A DNA stretch of 45,260 nt from Desulfomicrobium escambiense DSM 10707 (GCF_000428825.1 NZ_KE386805.1:1-45260); one strand, 5' to 3'; counted from the stretch's first letter, positions 1 through 9,007 are shown. Numbers and translations: made by a program. The notes: a model not told the origin generated them from the letters alone.

Positions 1-252
1 TGCGGCGATCTCCTTCATGACCTCGATTTCAAGGTCCCGTTCCGCAAGGATCTTCTTTAGCCGCGTGTTCTCTTGTTCCAGCAGGCGCAGCCGCTTCACG
101 TCATCGGCGGACATGCCGGCAAATCGCTGGCGCCACGTATAGATCGTCTGCTCGCTGATTCCATGCTTCTTGGCTACCTGGGCCACCGGGCTGCGGTCAG
201 CTTCGCGCAGGATGCCCACCATCTGCTCTTCGGAAAATCGTCCCTTTTTCAT
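1..252 (-). CDS. IS3-family transposase OrfA (partial at window edge)
   Basis: Reading the minus strand from the ATG at 252 gives 84 residues with no stop before the window ends. The start MKKGRFSEEQ, a helix-turn-helix with KKHGISEQTIYTWR, and a following leucine-rich coiled segment (RLRLLEQENTRLKKILAE) are the hallmarks of IS3-family OrfA, the DNA-binding half of the transposase. In intact elements a -1 frameshift joins it to the DDE integrase OrfB, which would lie to the left of the window. Family assignment is firm; the exact subgroup is not. Confidence 0.85.
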   Translation of the reverse strand, partial: MKKGRFSEEQMVGILREADRSPVAQVAKKHGISEQTIYTWRQRFAGMSADDVKRLRLLEQENTRLKKILAERDLEIEVMKEIAA

Positions 253-322
253 CTGTCCCCTCGTGGTTGAGGGGGAAACCTATCTCAAGTTTCGACTGGT
301 CTGAAAAGAGCCGGGCAGGTCA
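1..322 (-). mobile_element. IS3-family insertion sequence, left end (cut by window edge)
   Basis: The minus strand carries the start of an IS3-type OrfA. About 70 bases upstream of it the minus strand reads TGACCTGCCC, beginning at 322, which resembles the terminal inverted repeat of IS407-group members. The boundary at 322 is inferred from this resemblance because the other end lies outside the window. The next host gene starts at 382, so the element sits just upstream of the flavoprotein gene and could affect its expression. Confidence 0.6.
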
Positions 323-381
323 ACGGCAGCGGAGTTGCGGCCTGATTTTGACGAGATAACCAGAAAGGAAACGGGTGGAGC

Positions 382-1722
382 ATGAAGCAGTATGATGTCA
401 TCGTTGTTGGCGGTGGACCGGCGGGCGGCGGGGTGGCCGCACCTTTGGCGCGGGCGGGGAAGAAGGTCGCGATGATCGAGGCCGTCGCGTATGGCGGGGT
501 GTGCCCGCTCAGCGGCTGCAACCCGAAGAAGGTCCTCATGAGCGGCGCCGAGGCCATGCACATGGCCGCCGGCATGACCGGAAGCGGAATTTCGGGCGGC
601 ATCTCCATCGACTGGCCGGAACTCATGCGTTTCAAGCAATCCTTTGTGGACCCGGTCCCCGAGAGTGCGCGCAAGGCTTACGAAGGCATGGGCATCGAGA
701 CGTGGCTGGGCTTTGCGAAGTTTGTCGGCCCGCACGCAGTGGAGGTCAACGGCGAGACGCTCACCGCGCCGCACGTCTGTATCTGCGTGGGGCAGGAATC
801 GAGCCCGCTCCCAGTTCCCGGCGGCGAGGGTCTGCCCGTCAGCGACGACTTTCTGAACCTGAAGAACTTGCCGCATCGCATCGTCTTCATCGGCGGCGGG
901 TTCATCGCCTTCGAATTCGCGCACATCGCCCGCATGGCCGGCGCCGAAGTGGTCCTCATCAATCGCTCCGACCGCGTTCTGCGGCAATTCGATCCCGTGT
1001 TGAGCCAGGCGCTTGTCGAGGCATCGAGAGCCGCCGGGATCGACATCAGGATGGAACAACCCGTCCAGACCGTCGAGCGCGTGGCCGGCGTTTTTCGCGT
1101 GCATTGCGGGGAGAACGGCTCCGATGTCATCGAGGCCGACATGGTCTTCAACTGCACCGGCCGCAGAGCCGCCGTCTCAAGGCTTGATCTCGCGCAAGCC
1201 GGGGTTGAGCACGGGCCTGCGGGAATCGCGGTGAACAGCCGCATGCAGAGCGTGTCGAACCCGCATGTCTATGCCATCGGCGACGTCGCCGACCAGGGCC
1301 TGGCCCTGACGCCCGTGGCCACCATCCAGGGCCGGGTGGCAGCCGCGAACATCCTGCACCCCGATTCGGCCGAGGTCGATTACACGGGCATCCCGAGCGT
1401 CTGCTTCAGTCTGCCGCCTCTGGCCAAGGTGGGATTGCTGGAAGCCGAGGCCCGGGAGCGCGGCCTGGAATTCAAGGTCAAGGAAACCGATCTCGCGGAC
1501 TCGTTTTCGTGGAAGCGGCTGGGTGAATCGTTCGGCAGGGCGCGGGTGCTCGTCGACGAGCGCAACGACCGCATTCTCGGCGCGCATATTCTCGGGCACA
1601 ACGCCGAGGAGATGATAAACCTCTTCGCGCTGATCGTCCGTCAGGAAATTCCCGTCTCCAAGGTCAGGGATACCGTGTGGGCATACCCCACCTGCGGGTA
1701 TGAACTGAAATACATGGTGTGA
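382..1722 (+). CDS. FAD-dependent pyridine nucleotide-disulfide oxidoreductase family protein
   Basis: This 446-residue protein has the layout of the dihydrolipoamide dehydrogenase/glutathione reductase/mercuric reductase family: an N-terminal FAD Rossmann motif (VVGGGPAGGG, residues 8-17), a redox-active cysteine pair in CPLSGC (41-46) followed by NPKK, an NAD(P)H-binding motif IGGGFIAFEF near 170, the second FAD motif ending YAIGDVAD near 300, and a C-terminal dimerisation domain. The family passes electrons between NAD(P)H and a disulfide or metal substrate. The usual C-terminal HPT/Glu dyad is replaced by AYPTCGYEL, so the catalytic base is missing and lipoamide or glutathione activity is doubtful. 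The true substrate cannot be told from sequence. Confidence 0.85.
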   Translation: MKQYDVIVVGGGPAGGGVAAPLARAGKKVAMIEAVAYGGVCPLSGCNPKKVLMSGAEAMHMAAGMTGSGISGGISIDWPELMRFKQSFVDPVPESARKAYEGMGIETWLGFAKFVGPHAVEVNGETLTAPHVCICVGQESSPLPVPGGEGLPVSDDFLNLKNLPHRIVFIGGGFIAFEFAHIARMAGAEVVLINRSDRVLRQFDPVLSQALVEASRAAGIDIRMEQPVQTVERVAGVFRVHCGENGSDVIEADMVFNCTGRRAAVSRLDLAQAGVEHGPAGIAVNSRMQSVSNPHVYAIGDVADQGLALTPVATIQGRVAAANILHPDSAEVDYTGIPSVCFSLPPLAKVGLLEAEARERGLEFKVKETDLADSFSWKRLGESFGRARVLVDERNDRILGAHILGHNAEEMINLFALIVRQEIPVSKVRDTVWAYPTCGYELKYMV

Positions 1723-1951
1723 GGGAGACATTTCAAACCCGCCTGAACACATTCCGCGTCAATCCGGAGTTTGACGATCCGATATAATTGTGCGCTAGTT
1801 TCCCACATCAACGGACAGGCATGACGTCTCCGCAGCCCATCTCGACATGTCGGCTGCGCAGACGCGGGACGCACGGTATTCGTCCCCTCGCCTTGACGGG
1901 CAAGCCTGCAGAATGGATCGCACCGCCGCCAGAGCGGCATCCGGAGGACGC

Positions 1952-2380
1952 ATGAAGATAGTTTCCCTGGCTACGAGCCTGAAGAAGGGTACGCGCAAGA
2001 CCAAAGTGGACGAACTGCGTCTGGTCGAGGACCACGGGGTCGAGGGGGACGCGCACGCCGGGCCGTGGCATCGGCAGGTGAGTTTCCTGGCCGCAGAGCA
2101 GATCGCGGGCTGCGTCGAGCGGGGCCTGAGCGTGGATTTCGGGGATTTCGCCGAGAATGTGGCCAGCGAAGGCGTGGACTGGAAGACGCTGCCTCTCGGG
2201 ACACAGGTCAATCTCGGCGACGAGGTGCTGATCGAGATCACGCAGATCGGCAAGGAATGCCACAAGAAATGCGCCATCTACTACCAGGCCGGAGACTGCA
2301 TCATGCCCCGCGAAGGCGTTTTCGGACGCGTCCTCAAAGGAGGCGCGGTCCGGGTGGGCGACGCGATCAGGATCGGCTGA
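1952..2380 (+). CDS. MOSC domain protein
   Basis: The start at 1952 is chosen because GGAGG sits about six bases upstream; a longer in-frame reading from 1847 has no ribosome binding site. The 142-residue product is essentially one MOSC domain: VEDHGVEGDAHAGPWHRQVS near residue 25, an N-rich/GDFAENV segment, and the Cys-containing KECHKKC stretch with PREGVFGRV near the C-terminus. MOSC domains occur in Moco sulfurases and in stand-alone proteins of molybdenum cofactor or sulfur-transfer metabolism. Short single-domain forms like this are common in sulfate reducers and are often annotated only by domain. Role in sulfur carriage is a family-level inference. Confidence 0.85.
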   Translation: MKIVSLATSLKKGTRKTKVDELRLVEDHGVEGDAHAGPWHRQVSFLAAEQIAGCVERGLSVDFGDFAENVASEGVDWKTLPLGTQVNLGDEVLIEITQIGKECHKKCAIYYQAGDCIMPREGVFGRVLKGGAVRVGDAIRIG

Positions 2381-2485
2381 ACGCCGGGCACACGCTCATC
2401 CGACGTCAGCAGGTGACACTTCTCCGCTCGTGCAGAGCGCTTCCGACAAGACCTCATCTCTTCGCCGGGGATGCGCGCACCGCCA

Positions 2486-2510
2486 TCCCCGGCCGTTTCC
2501 CGGCCGGGGA
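2486..2510. terminator. GC-rich hairpin between MOSC gene and cheX
   Basis: A perfect 10-bp stem (TCCCCGGCCG with CGGCCGGGGA) and 5-base loop lie about 105 bases after the MOSC stop codon. There is no T-tract on either side, so intrinsic termination is uncertain; it may only slow polymerase or stabilise a 3' end. The rest of 2381-2729 shows nothing else convincing. Confidence 0.4.
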
Positions 2511-2729
2511 CGAACGCGGCGTATGACACGCATGCGCCGCTTCCCCCCACACATGCGGTCCGACAACAACCCGTCATACATCAGGATTTGTTGACAGCGC
2601 GAAAAAATGGGCTGTAATGCCCTTCGTTGCAGATCATGTCCGTGCGGCCCCACAGGCTTCCGGGTTTTCCCGGCCGCCGGCCCCGGAGCATGTTCCCAAG
2701 TCCCGCACTGCATGAACCGGGAGGGTTCC

Positions 2730-3188
2730 ATGAGTCCCGAATTGGCCAAGCCTTTCATCAACGCGACCAAGCACGTGCTCCTGAACACCGCGGCCCTCGA
2801 AGTCATGGCGGGAAAGCCCTACGTCAAGCAGGACCGATCGGCGTCGGGCAGCGTCTCCGCCCTCATCGGCATCACCGGCGACTGCCGGGGCATGTTCGCC
2901 ATCTCCTTTGACCGCAGCACCGCCGTGCATATCGTCCGCCAGATGCTCGGAGACGCCATCGAGGACATCGTGCAGGACGTCCAGGACGCCATGGGCGAGA
3001 TCACGAACATGATCTCCGGCCACGCCCGACTGGGCCTCGTCGACATGGGCCTCAAGCTGCAGGGCTCCACCCCGTCCGTGGTCATGGGCGACAACCACAC
3101 CATCTCCTACCGCGCCTCGTCCAGGGCCATCGCCATCCCCTTCTCCTGCCAGGCCGGCTCCTTCACCCTGGAATTCTGCTTCGACTAG
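2730..3188 (+). CDS. cheX: Chemotaxis protein CheX (CheC-like CheY-P phosphatase)
   Basis: The start at 2730 follows a GGGAGGG ribosome binding site by 5 bases and gives a 152-residue protein, typical for CheX. The segment DAMGEITNMISGHAR (about residues 88-102) holds the conserved E-x-x-N phosphatase signature found in CheC/CheX/FliY proteins, followed by the usual turn GSTPSVVMG. Such proteins dephosphorylate CheY-P and so reset the flagellar switch or other response regulators. It has no chemotaxis operon around it, but a soluble chemoreceptor gene lies 1.3 kb downstream. Standalone CheX copies are common in deltaproteobacteria. Confidence 0.85.
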   Translation: MSPELAKPFINATKHVLLNTAALEVMAGKPYVKQDRSASGSVSALIGITGDCRGMFAISFDRSTAVHIVRQMLGDAIEDIVQDVQDAMGEITNMISGHARLGLVDMGLKLQGSTPSVVMGDNHTISYRASSRAIAIPFSCQAGSFTLEFCFD

Positions 3189-3324
3189 CCCCCCCTGCCG
3201 CCGCCCTTTTCGGATTGCCGAGCACGAATCGGATATCCTACGCGCATGGAAGCCGTTAGATGACGTTGCAGACGCGACACATCCGGACGACATCCATATA
3301 CTCAAGCACCTGAAGAGGCACGCC

Positions 3325-4389
3325 GTGAAGAACGACGCATACGCATCCGAAACCGACCGCTGGCGGGCCGTGGCCGAGCGCGACCCGCTGGCCGACGGGG
3401 CCTTCGTCTACGCGGTCCTGACCACCGGGATTTATTGCCGGCCGCACTGCGCGTCGCGCCGCCCCAGGCGCGAGAACGTCCGTTTCTTCGACACGGGCGG
3501 ACAGGCCGAGGACGCGGGCTTTCGCCCCTGCCGGCGCTGCGCGCCCGATGCCGAAGCAGCCCCCGACCGCGCGGCCGAAGCCGTCGTGCGGGCCTGCGGC
3601 CTGATCGAAAACGCAGAGCGCCCCCCGTCCCTGCGGGAACTGGCCACAGCCGTCGGCCTGAGCCCGGCGCACTTCCAGAGGCTCTTCAAGAGGCACCTCG
3701 GCGTCAGCCCCAAGCAGTACGCACAGGAGAAACGGCTGGAGCGCGTGCGCGGAGCCCTGCGCCAGGACGGCAGCATTACGTCCGCCGTCTACGCCGCGGG
3801 GTTCGAGTCCGGCAGCCGTTTCTACGAGAGCGCGGCGAGCGCCCTCGGCATGACGCCGTCGGAATTCCGCAGGGGCGGCGAAGGCACGGCCGTCTCCTAC
3901 GCCATCGTCCGGACCTCCCTGGGCCTGGCCCTCATCGCGGTCACGGACCTCGGCGTCTGCCGTATCGACTTCGGGGACGACCCGGAAACCCTCGCCGCCC
4001 GCCTGCGGGACGCCTTTCCCAAAGCCCTGCTCCGAGCCGCGGACCCGGCCCTCGAAGACCGAATCGCCCAGGCCCTGGAGTGCCTGGAGGAGCCGCAGCG
4101 CGCCGCCGACCTGCCTCTGGACATCCGGGGCACGGCCTTCCAGCGCCAGGTCTGGGCCGCCCTGCGCGCCATCCCGCCGGGAACGCGGACGACCTACACG
4201 GAAATCGCCCGGCGGATCGGCAGGCCCTCGGCAGTGCGCGCCGTGGCCAACGCCTGCGCGGCCAACACCATCGCCGTGGTCGTGCCCTGCCACCGCGTTC
4301 TGCGCGGAGACGGCGGCCTCGGCGGCTACCGCTGGGGCCTCGACAGGAAACGGGCCCTCCTGGAACGCGAAGCGCAACGGGACGAATGA
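3325..4389 (+). CDS. ada: Bifunctional Ada: DNA methylphosphotriester/O6-methylguanine methyltransferase and transcription activator
   Basis: The gene starts with GTG at 3325 behind GAAGAGG. Its 354 residues match the length of Ada. Order of domains: N-terminal zinc/methyl-acceptor domain with CRPHC and CRRC (about 37-72), an AraC-type helix-turn-helix (LRELATAVGLSPAHFQRLFK, about 110-190), and a C-terminal suicide methyltransferase with the PCHRV active-site motif near 320 and GLGGYRWG after it. Ada repairs alkylated DNA and, once methylated on its N-terminal cysteine, activates the adaptive response. All key cysteines are present. Autoregulation is expected from the family; no operator was identified here. 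Confidence 0.95.
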   Translation: MKNDAYASETDRWRAVAERDPLADGAFVYAVLTTGIYCRPHCASRRPRRENVRFFDTGGQAEDAGFRPCRRCAPDAEAAPDRAAEAVVRACGLIENAERPPSLRELATAVGLSPAHFQRLFKRHLGVSPKQYAQEKRLERVRGALRQDGSITSAVYAAGFESGSRFYESAASALGMTPSEFRRGGEGTAVSYAIVRTSLGLALIAVTDLGVCRIDFGDDPETLAARLRDAFPKALLRAADPALEDRIAQALECLEEPQRAADLPLDIRGTAFQRQVWAALRAIPPGTRTTYTEIARRIGRPSAVRAVANACAANTIAVVVPCHRVLRGDGGLGGYRWGLDRKRALLEREAQRDE

Positions 4390-4464
4390 CCATTCTGCGG
4401 CGCGCTTCCTCCGGCCGCCCCCGGCACATCGCTTGCTCTCCTGCCCCGCACAGGAGACAACACC

Positions 4465-5832
4465 ATGCTATTCTTACAATTTTGGAAATCCAGAAATAAA
4501 TCAGACGATACCCCATCCGCCGTCTCCACAACGGCGCCCGATACCTGCACCGACGCGGCCCTGCTCGACGCCGTGGCCGGGGCCATCGCCCTGCAGAGGC
4601 TGGCCGCACCCCTGAACGACATGGGGACGCGGCTCAAGGCCACGACCGAGAACGGACTCAGGCAGGTCGCGGCCATCGGCTGCCATGCCGACGCCGTGGC
4701 CGAGCGCGCGGATACCGTAGAGGGCCATGCGCGACGGCAGGCCGAGGTGGCGGAGGAAGCGGCGGGACACATGGTCCGCCTGGAGACACGGCTCGGGGAG
4801 GTCGAACGGCGGGTGGGCGAACTGTCCGCCGCCATGGCGGAACTGCTCGGCTTCGTCGCCACGGTCGAGACGCGCACCAAGGGCATCGGCTCCATTGCCC
4901 ATGCCATCCGCGACATCGCCGCCTCGACCAACATGCTGGCCCTGAACGCGACCATCGAAGCCGCCCACGCAGGGGCCGCGGGCAAGGGCTTCGGGGTCAT
5001 CGCCAACGAAATCCGCAACCTGTCCCACCAGACCATGGACGCCACGGCCCGCGTCGACAACCAGAAGGACGACATCGAGAAGAACGTCGGGGCCATGGTC
5101 GAGGCCGTGCGCCGCGTCGAGGGTCTGGTGGGCCGGATGCACGCGTCCATGGCCGACTGCCTGGAGGATGCGCGGGTGGCCAGACCGCGCGTCGAGGAGG
5201 GAGGCCTGCTGGCCGCGGACCTGCGCGGCCAGAGCCAGGGCATCGTCGAGGCGGTCGGGGCGGTGCAGGAAAGCCTCGCATCCCTGCACGACGGCAGCGC
5301 CACCCAGGCGTCCGAGGCCCTGGCCCTGGCCGATCACGCCCGCCAGGTCAACGAAACCTCGGAGGGCCAGCTCGCGGCCGTGGGCCGTCTGCGCTTCGCC
5401 GCCCACGACCGGGCCCGGCGGTCCGTCGAGGAACTGGTCCGGGGCGAGGACGTGCGCGGCATGATGCGACCCCGCGTGGAGGCGGCCCTGCGCCGCGCCC
5501 TGGCCCAGGGGCTCTTCGAACTCCTCTATGTGACGGACGCCGGCGGCCGGCAGATCGTCGACAACATCGGGCACGTCGTAACCGCCTATGGCGACTCGGG
5601 GCTGGGCAAGGACTGGTCCGGACGGCCGTGGTTCCGTCATCCGTCCGGGAAACGGCAGACCTACGTTTCGGATTTCTACCGTTCGGCCGCCACGAACGCC
5701 TACTGCCTCACGGTCTCCGCCCCGATCTTCGACGCCGCCGGAAACCTTGCCGGTGTCCTGGGAGCGGACATCGACCTGGGCAAACTTGTCGAACTCGCCC
5801 GCGCGGACCAGTGCCGGCAGACCGGCAATTGA
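4465..5832 (+). CDS. Soluble methyl-accepting chemotaxis protein with C-terminal Cache-type sensor
   Basis: GGAG lies about 10 bases before the ATG. The 455-residue product has no transmembrane segment. A coiled-coil signalling region contains the conserved hairpin tip residues (IAHAIRDIAASTNMLALNA through EIRNLSHQT, about 143-190) that contact CheA and CheW. The C-terminal part (about 355-455) reads like a Cache/PDC sensor: LLYVTDAGGRQIVDN, WFRHPSGKRQTYVSDFY, then VSAPIFDAAGNLAGVLGADI. A sensor placed after the signalling tip in a cytoplasmic receptor is a recurrent deltaproteobacterial design; the ligand is unknown. It probably works with the cheX upstream, though the two are separated by ada. 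Confidence 0.85.
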   Translation: MLFLQFWKSRNKSDDTPSAVSTTAPDTCTDAALLDAVAGAIALQRLAAPLNDMGTRLKATTENGLRQVAAIGCHADAVAERADTVEGHARRQAEVAEEAAGHMVRLETRLGEVERRVGELSAAMAELLGFVATVETRTKGIGSIAHAIRDIAASTNMLALNATIEAAHAGAAGKGFGVIANEIRNLSHQTMDATARVDNQKDDIEKNVGAMVEAVRRVEGLVGRMHASMADCLEDARVARPRVEEGGLLAADLRGQSQGIVEAVGAVQESLASLHDGSATQASEALALADHARQVNETSEGQLAAVGRLRFAAHDRARRSVEELVRGEDVRGMMRPRVEAALRRALAQGLFELLYVTDAGGRQIVDNIGHVVTAYGDSGLGKDWSGRPWFRHPSGKRQTYVSDFYRSAATNAYCLTVSAPIFDAAGNLAGVLGADIDLGKLVELARADQCRQTGN

Positions 5833-5929
5833 CGTTTTTGAAAGACAACATGGCGGAATTTGACGAATTGGTACAAACACTTAGGACGGGAGGACGTCCG
5901 GCGGGCGGCGCGCCCTCGCGGCGGGACCG

Positions 5930-6598
5930 CTACCAGTGTCTCCGCGGGCCGTGGCCGTACCACCGGTGCGGACGGCTCCAGTATCCCCGGTGCCAGGCCC
6001 AGTGGTCGTCATACCACATCCACGCGCCGCGCACCCAGACATACCCTGGACCGGGGGCGACGAAGACGGGTTCCGGAACCGGCGCCGGTGGGCAGGAGCG
6101 CGACGTACCGGCCACCTCGGCCGAATCCGTCCGGTCCGGCGTGTTGATCATGAAATCGATGACCCGTTCGCTGACTCCCGAATTCTTGAGATCGATGATT
6201 TCGGCCGTGTCCAGGTGGTAGACCGTGCGCGAACTGCGGATTTGGCTGATGATCAGGTCGTCGCCCACTCCGGCGCGGGCGAGCTCCTTCACGTCCGACA
6301 CCTCCAGCGGACGGTCCTCGCGGACCCGCTCATATGTGGCCGGCGCCTGGGCCTGCAGCCGGGCCTCCTGCTGCTCGTCCATGCCGTGGCCGATAAGGCC
6401 GCCGGCAATGGCGCCGATGGCCCCTCCCAGCAGCGCCCCCTGGCCGGAATGCGTGGCCAGGCTGCCGATGGCCGCCCCGGCGGCGGCACCGCCCAGGGCC
6501 CCGGAACCCGTGTAGTCGGGCCGGCCGCCCGGATACATGCACCCCGTCGCGAGGACGCAGACAAGGCCGGCGGCCAGGATATTTCGTAACGCTTTCAT
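5930..6598 (-). CDS. Glycine-zipper lipoprotein
   Basis: Start chosen at 6598, where MKALRNIL begins a lipoprotein signal peptide ending in the lipobox LATGC (Cys 20). Residues about 33-75 form a glycine zipper (GALGGAAAGAAIGS, GGAIGAIAGGLIGHG) of the kind found in outer-membrane associated lipoproteins such as the SlyB/Pal-like 17-kDa group. A central region with VSDVKELARAGVGDDLI follows, and the C-terminus is rich in Trp, Tyr, His and Arg. The last part resembles the YXWV.G.W.W motifs of envelope proteins of unknown role. Expected location is the periplasmic face of the outer or inner membrane. It converges with the chemoreceptor gene. Confidence 0.8.
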   Translation of the reverse strand: MKALRNILAAGLVCVLATGCMYPGGRPDYTGSGALGGAAAGAAIGSLATHSGQGALLGGAIGAIAGGLIGHGMDEQQEARLQAQAPATYERVREDRPLEVSDVKELARAGVGDDLIISQIRSSRTVYHLDTAEIIDLKNSGVSERVIDFMINTPDRTDSAEVAGTSRSCPPAPVPEPVFVAPGPGYVWVRGAWMWYDDHWAWHRGYWSRPHRWYGHGPRRHW

Positions 6599-7046
6599 GT
6601 GAACTCTCTCGATGTTGATTTTCTCCCGCGCAACGGCGTCGGGAGGCGCATGGGCGTGCAGCATAAATCATGCTGCTGCAACGGCCCTGAACGCAACTTT
6701 GCCCGGCCCGGCGCGGGGCTCCCGCAGCCGGTTACCGCGGCAGGCCGCAACTCCATGCGGCGGGTTCCGCCGCGCCCGGACGCGCTTGGTGCACCTGCGT
6801 GCACACGGGACTGCACGCGCGCCGAACGCTGCACAAGCCGCGCGGCGTTGCGTTCATCCCGTCCCGGACGCATCGCCGGGAAGACCAGGCGTCCATGGCG
6901 ACGGGGCTGGCCCTATGCCGAACGGGGCGCGGCGTCAAAGGCGAACCTGCGGGGAGCCGCCTTGATCATTCACGGCCGCGCTGGTATTTTTCTTGATCCG
7001 GAAATAGCCCGTCTTTTCCGCCAAGGCCCCCAAAGGAAGCTCCCCA
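6599..7046. other. Divergent intergenic region, no gene supported
   Basis: This 448-base GC-rich spacer lies between the divergent glycine-zipper lipoprotein gene and the NERD gene. Open frames on both strands are Arg/Ala/Pro-rich and have no ribosome binding site or family feature. It should hold the two outward promoters, but no clear -35/-10 pair or operator could be picked out. Confidence 0.4.
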
Positions 7047-8174
7047 ATGACCTTGATGCCGTCCTTTCCGACCGTCTCCGCCGCCTGGGCGGACTCCCCG
7101 TGGATCGCCAGCCTGGAGGACGCCCGGCCCTTCGCCGCCGCGGCCGCCCCGTGGGTCGGGCTCATCGTGGCCGTGATCGCGGTCGCGGCACTGCTGACCT
7201 CCCGCCGGAACCGGGAAAGACGCGCGGCCCGGAAAACCCGCAAACTCGCCGCATCGCTCCTCGACCCCGCCACATACCGCCAGTTCCACGATGTCGCCTT
7301 CCAGACCCGGGAGGGCGCCGTGCATATTGATCATGTGCTCGTCTCGCCTTTCGGCGTGTTCGCTATCCAGAGCATGGACGAGCGCGGCGAGATCGCCGGC
7401 AAGGCCTTCGATCCGGACTGGACCCGGACGTTCCGGGGCGAGACGGCCAAATTCCCCAACCCCCTGCGCCCCAACTTCGACCGCAAGCTGGCCTTGGGCA
7501 ACCTGATCGGAATCGGGGAGGACAAGCTGTTCTCCGTCATCGCCTTCACGGACGAGGCCAAATTCGCCCACCCCATGCCCGACAACGTGACGCGGGGCAA
7601 AGGGGTCGCGGACTACGTCGCGTCCAGGAACACGCCGCTCATCTCCGCGGATGACATCGAGGCCATCGCGGCCCGGATCGCGGAAACCGTGTCCAGCCGC
7701 CCCGCCACGCCGAGGCCCCGGACGGGCCTGGCCAGACCGAAAGGACGGACGGCAAGCCATCTGCGCTTCATGAACCTGCTCAAGTTCGCCGCCATGGCGT
7801 CGGTCCTGGCAGGCGGGGCCCACGTCCTGCACAACACGGCGCAATTCCCGGACATGCCCTTCAACCCCGTGACCTGGCTGACCGGCGAGGCTCCGTCCAA
7901 GGCCGAAGTCACGCGGAAGCAGACGATCCGCACCGACGCGGCGCCGCGGTCCGACGCCAACGGCATCCTCAGGATCACGGCCGCCAGGAACACGTCCCTG
8001 ACCCTGGTCGACGAACAGGACGGAAAAACGGTGCTGAGCCTCGAACTCGGGCCAGGGGAGTCGCGGGAAGTCGAACTGAGGAAAGGCCACTACACGGCCC
8101 GCATTGTTCAGGACGGCGCTGTCCGGACGCGTCGGGTGAGTTTCATCGGCGCCAGGGGAGCCCTCGAACTCTAA
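7047..8174 (+). CDS. Membrane-anchored NERD domain protein
   Basis: AAGGAAG precedes the ATG at 7047. The 375-residue protein has an N-terminal hydrophobic segment (about 32-50, PWVGLIVAVIAVAALL) followed by a basic stretch, then a NERD (nuclease-related) domain: FHDVAFQTREGAVHIDHVLVS and FGVFAIQSMDERGEI (about 79-120). NERD folds resemble Holliday-junction resolvase-type nucleases. A second hydrophobic segment lies near 250, and the last 90 residues form a beta-rich domain that resembles the end of the secreted protein at 9157-9840. Function is unknown; nuclease activity is an inference from fold family only. Confidence 0.75.
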   Translation: MTLMPSFPTVSAAWADSPWIASLEDARPFAAAAAPWVGLIVAVIAVAALLTSRRNRERRAARKTRKLAASLLDPATYRQFHDVAFQTREGAVHIDHVLVSPFGVFAIQSMDERGEIAGKAFDPDWTRTFRGETAKFPNPLRPNFDRKLALGNLIGIGEDKLFSVIAFTDEAKFAHPMPDNVTRGKGVADYVASRNTPLISADDIEAIAARIAETVSSRPATPRPRTGLARPKGRTASHLRFMNLLKFAAMASVLAGGAHVLHNTAQFPDMPFNPVTWLTGEAPSKAEVTRKQTIRTDAAPRSDANGILRITAARNTSLTLVDEQDGKTVLSLELGPGESREVELRKGHYTARIVQDGAVRTRRVSFIGARGALEL

Positions 8175-8252
8175 GGGCCTGAAAAAGCGCGGCGTAGAAC
8201 CGACCGGCCTCGGGCATCGCTTCGCCCGGCACGCCGCAGCGCTGAAAACGCC

Positions 8253-8286
8253 GACGCCCCGTTCCGTAAATCCGGGACGGGGCGTC
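8253..8286. terminator. Bidirectional hairpin between NERD gene and rex
   Basis: A 14-bp stem (GACGCCCCGTTCCG with CGGGACGGGGCGTC, one G-T pair) and 6-base loop lie between the convergent NERD and rex genes. T-rich bases follow on both strands (GGCTTTCCT on plus, GGCGTTTTC on minus), so it can serve both genes. Confidence 0.7.
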
Positions 8287-8311
8287 TGGCTTTCCTAAGG
8301 GCGGCAAAAGG

Positions 8312-8950
8312 TCAGCCCAGCAGGTATGTCAGCAATCCGAGTTCAACCGTTATGTCCATGTTCAGGACCACCATGTTCTCCGGCGCCGTCACGGCGCGCG
8401 AGGCGAAATAAAGGGCTCCCCGCACGCCGAGCCTGCCGAGCCTGTCGATGACGCCCTGAACCGCGGGCGGCGCGACGGCGACGATGGCCAGGTCGATCCT
8501 GTCGGCATCGAGTTCCTGTTCGAGGGCGGCCATGTCGTGGACCGGGATGCCCTCGATGGACCCGCCGGTATGCGCCGGGTCCTGATCGAAGATCTGCACG
8601 ACTTCGAGGTTGCGCTTCGTGAACGATTCCGAATGGATCAGCACGCTGCCGAACCCCCCCGCCCCGATCAGGACGACGTTGCGGCGGCGGTCCAGCCCGA
8701 GAACATGGGCGAGCTGGTCGCGGAGCTCGGACACATGGTAGCCCACCCCCCTGACCCCGAAGGTGCCGAACTCCGCGAGATCGCGACGGACGAGGCTCTG
8801 GGTCACCCCTTCGATCTTCTCGAAATCCCTGGACGACACGACCCCGACCCCCTTGGCCTGAAGATGGTCGAGGGTGCGCAGATATGTGGAAAGGCGGCGG
8901 ATGATCAGGTTCTTCCTGTCCACCCTGGGGCGCTGCTTGGAACGGGTCAT
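8312..8950 (-). CDS. rex: Redox-sensing transcriptional repressor Rex
   Basis: The 212-residue length and both domains match Rex. A winged helix-turn-helix at the N-terminus contains IIRRLSTYLRTLDHL and GVTQSLVRRDLAEFG. A Rossmann domain follows with VLIGAGGFGSVLI (about 92-104), the NAD(H)-binding turn, and the C-terminal swapped helix. Rex dimers bind DNA when the NADH/NAD+ ratio is low and release it when NADH rises, controlling fermentation, respiration and, in sulfate reducers, sulfate activation genes. It is monocistronic here and ends at a shared terminator. Confidence 0.93.
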   Translation of the reverse strand: MTRSKQRPRVDRKNLIIRRLSTYLRTLDHLQAKGVGVVSSRDFEKIEGVTQSLVRRDLAEFGTFGVRGVGYHVSELRDQLAHVLGLDRRRNVVLIGAGGFGSVLIHSESFTKRNLEVVQIFDQDPAHTGGSIEGIPVHDMAALEQELDADRIDLAIVAVAPPAVQGVIDRLGRLGVRGALYFASRAVTAPENMVVLNMDITVELGLLTYLLG

Positions 8951-8995
8951 GGGATACCTCGTGCGTGAGTCTGAACGGGAAATGGCCGATCGCCG

Positions 8996-9007
8996 TGTAA
9001 TCTTACA
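8996..9007. promoter_or_regulatory. Short palindrome upstream of rex
   Basis: TGTAATCTTACA is a near-symmetric 5-bp inverted repeat with a 2-base spacer, 46 bases upstream of the rex start and facing the divergent gene at 9157. Rex operators are of the TTGTGA-N4-TCACAA type, and this site is only loosely like that, so autoregulation by Rex is a weak suggestion. Confidence 0.25.

Noticed and set aside
6599-7330. Plus-strand open frame of 243 residues across the lipoprotein-NERD spacer
   Set aside because: Composition is Arg/Pro-rich as expected of a chance frame in GC-rich DNA, and it overlaps the NERD gene in another frame.
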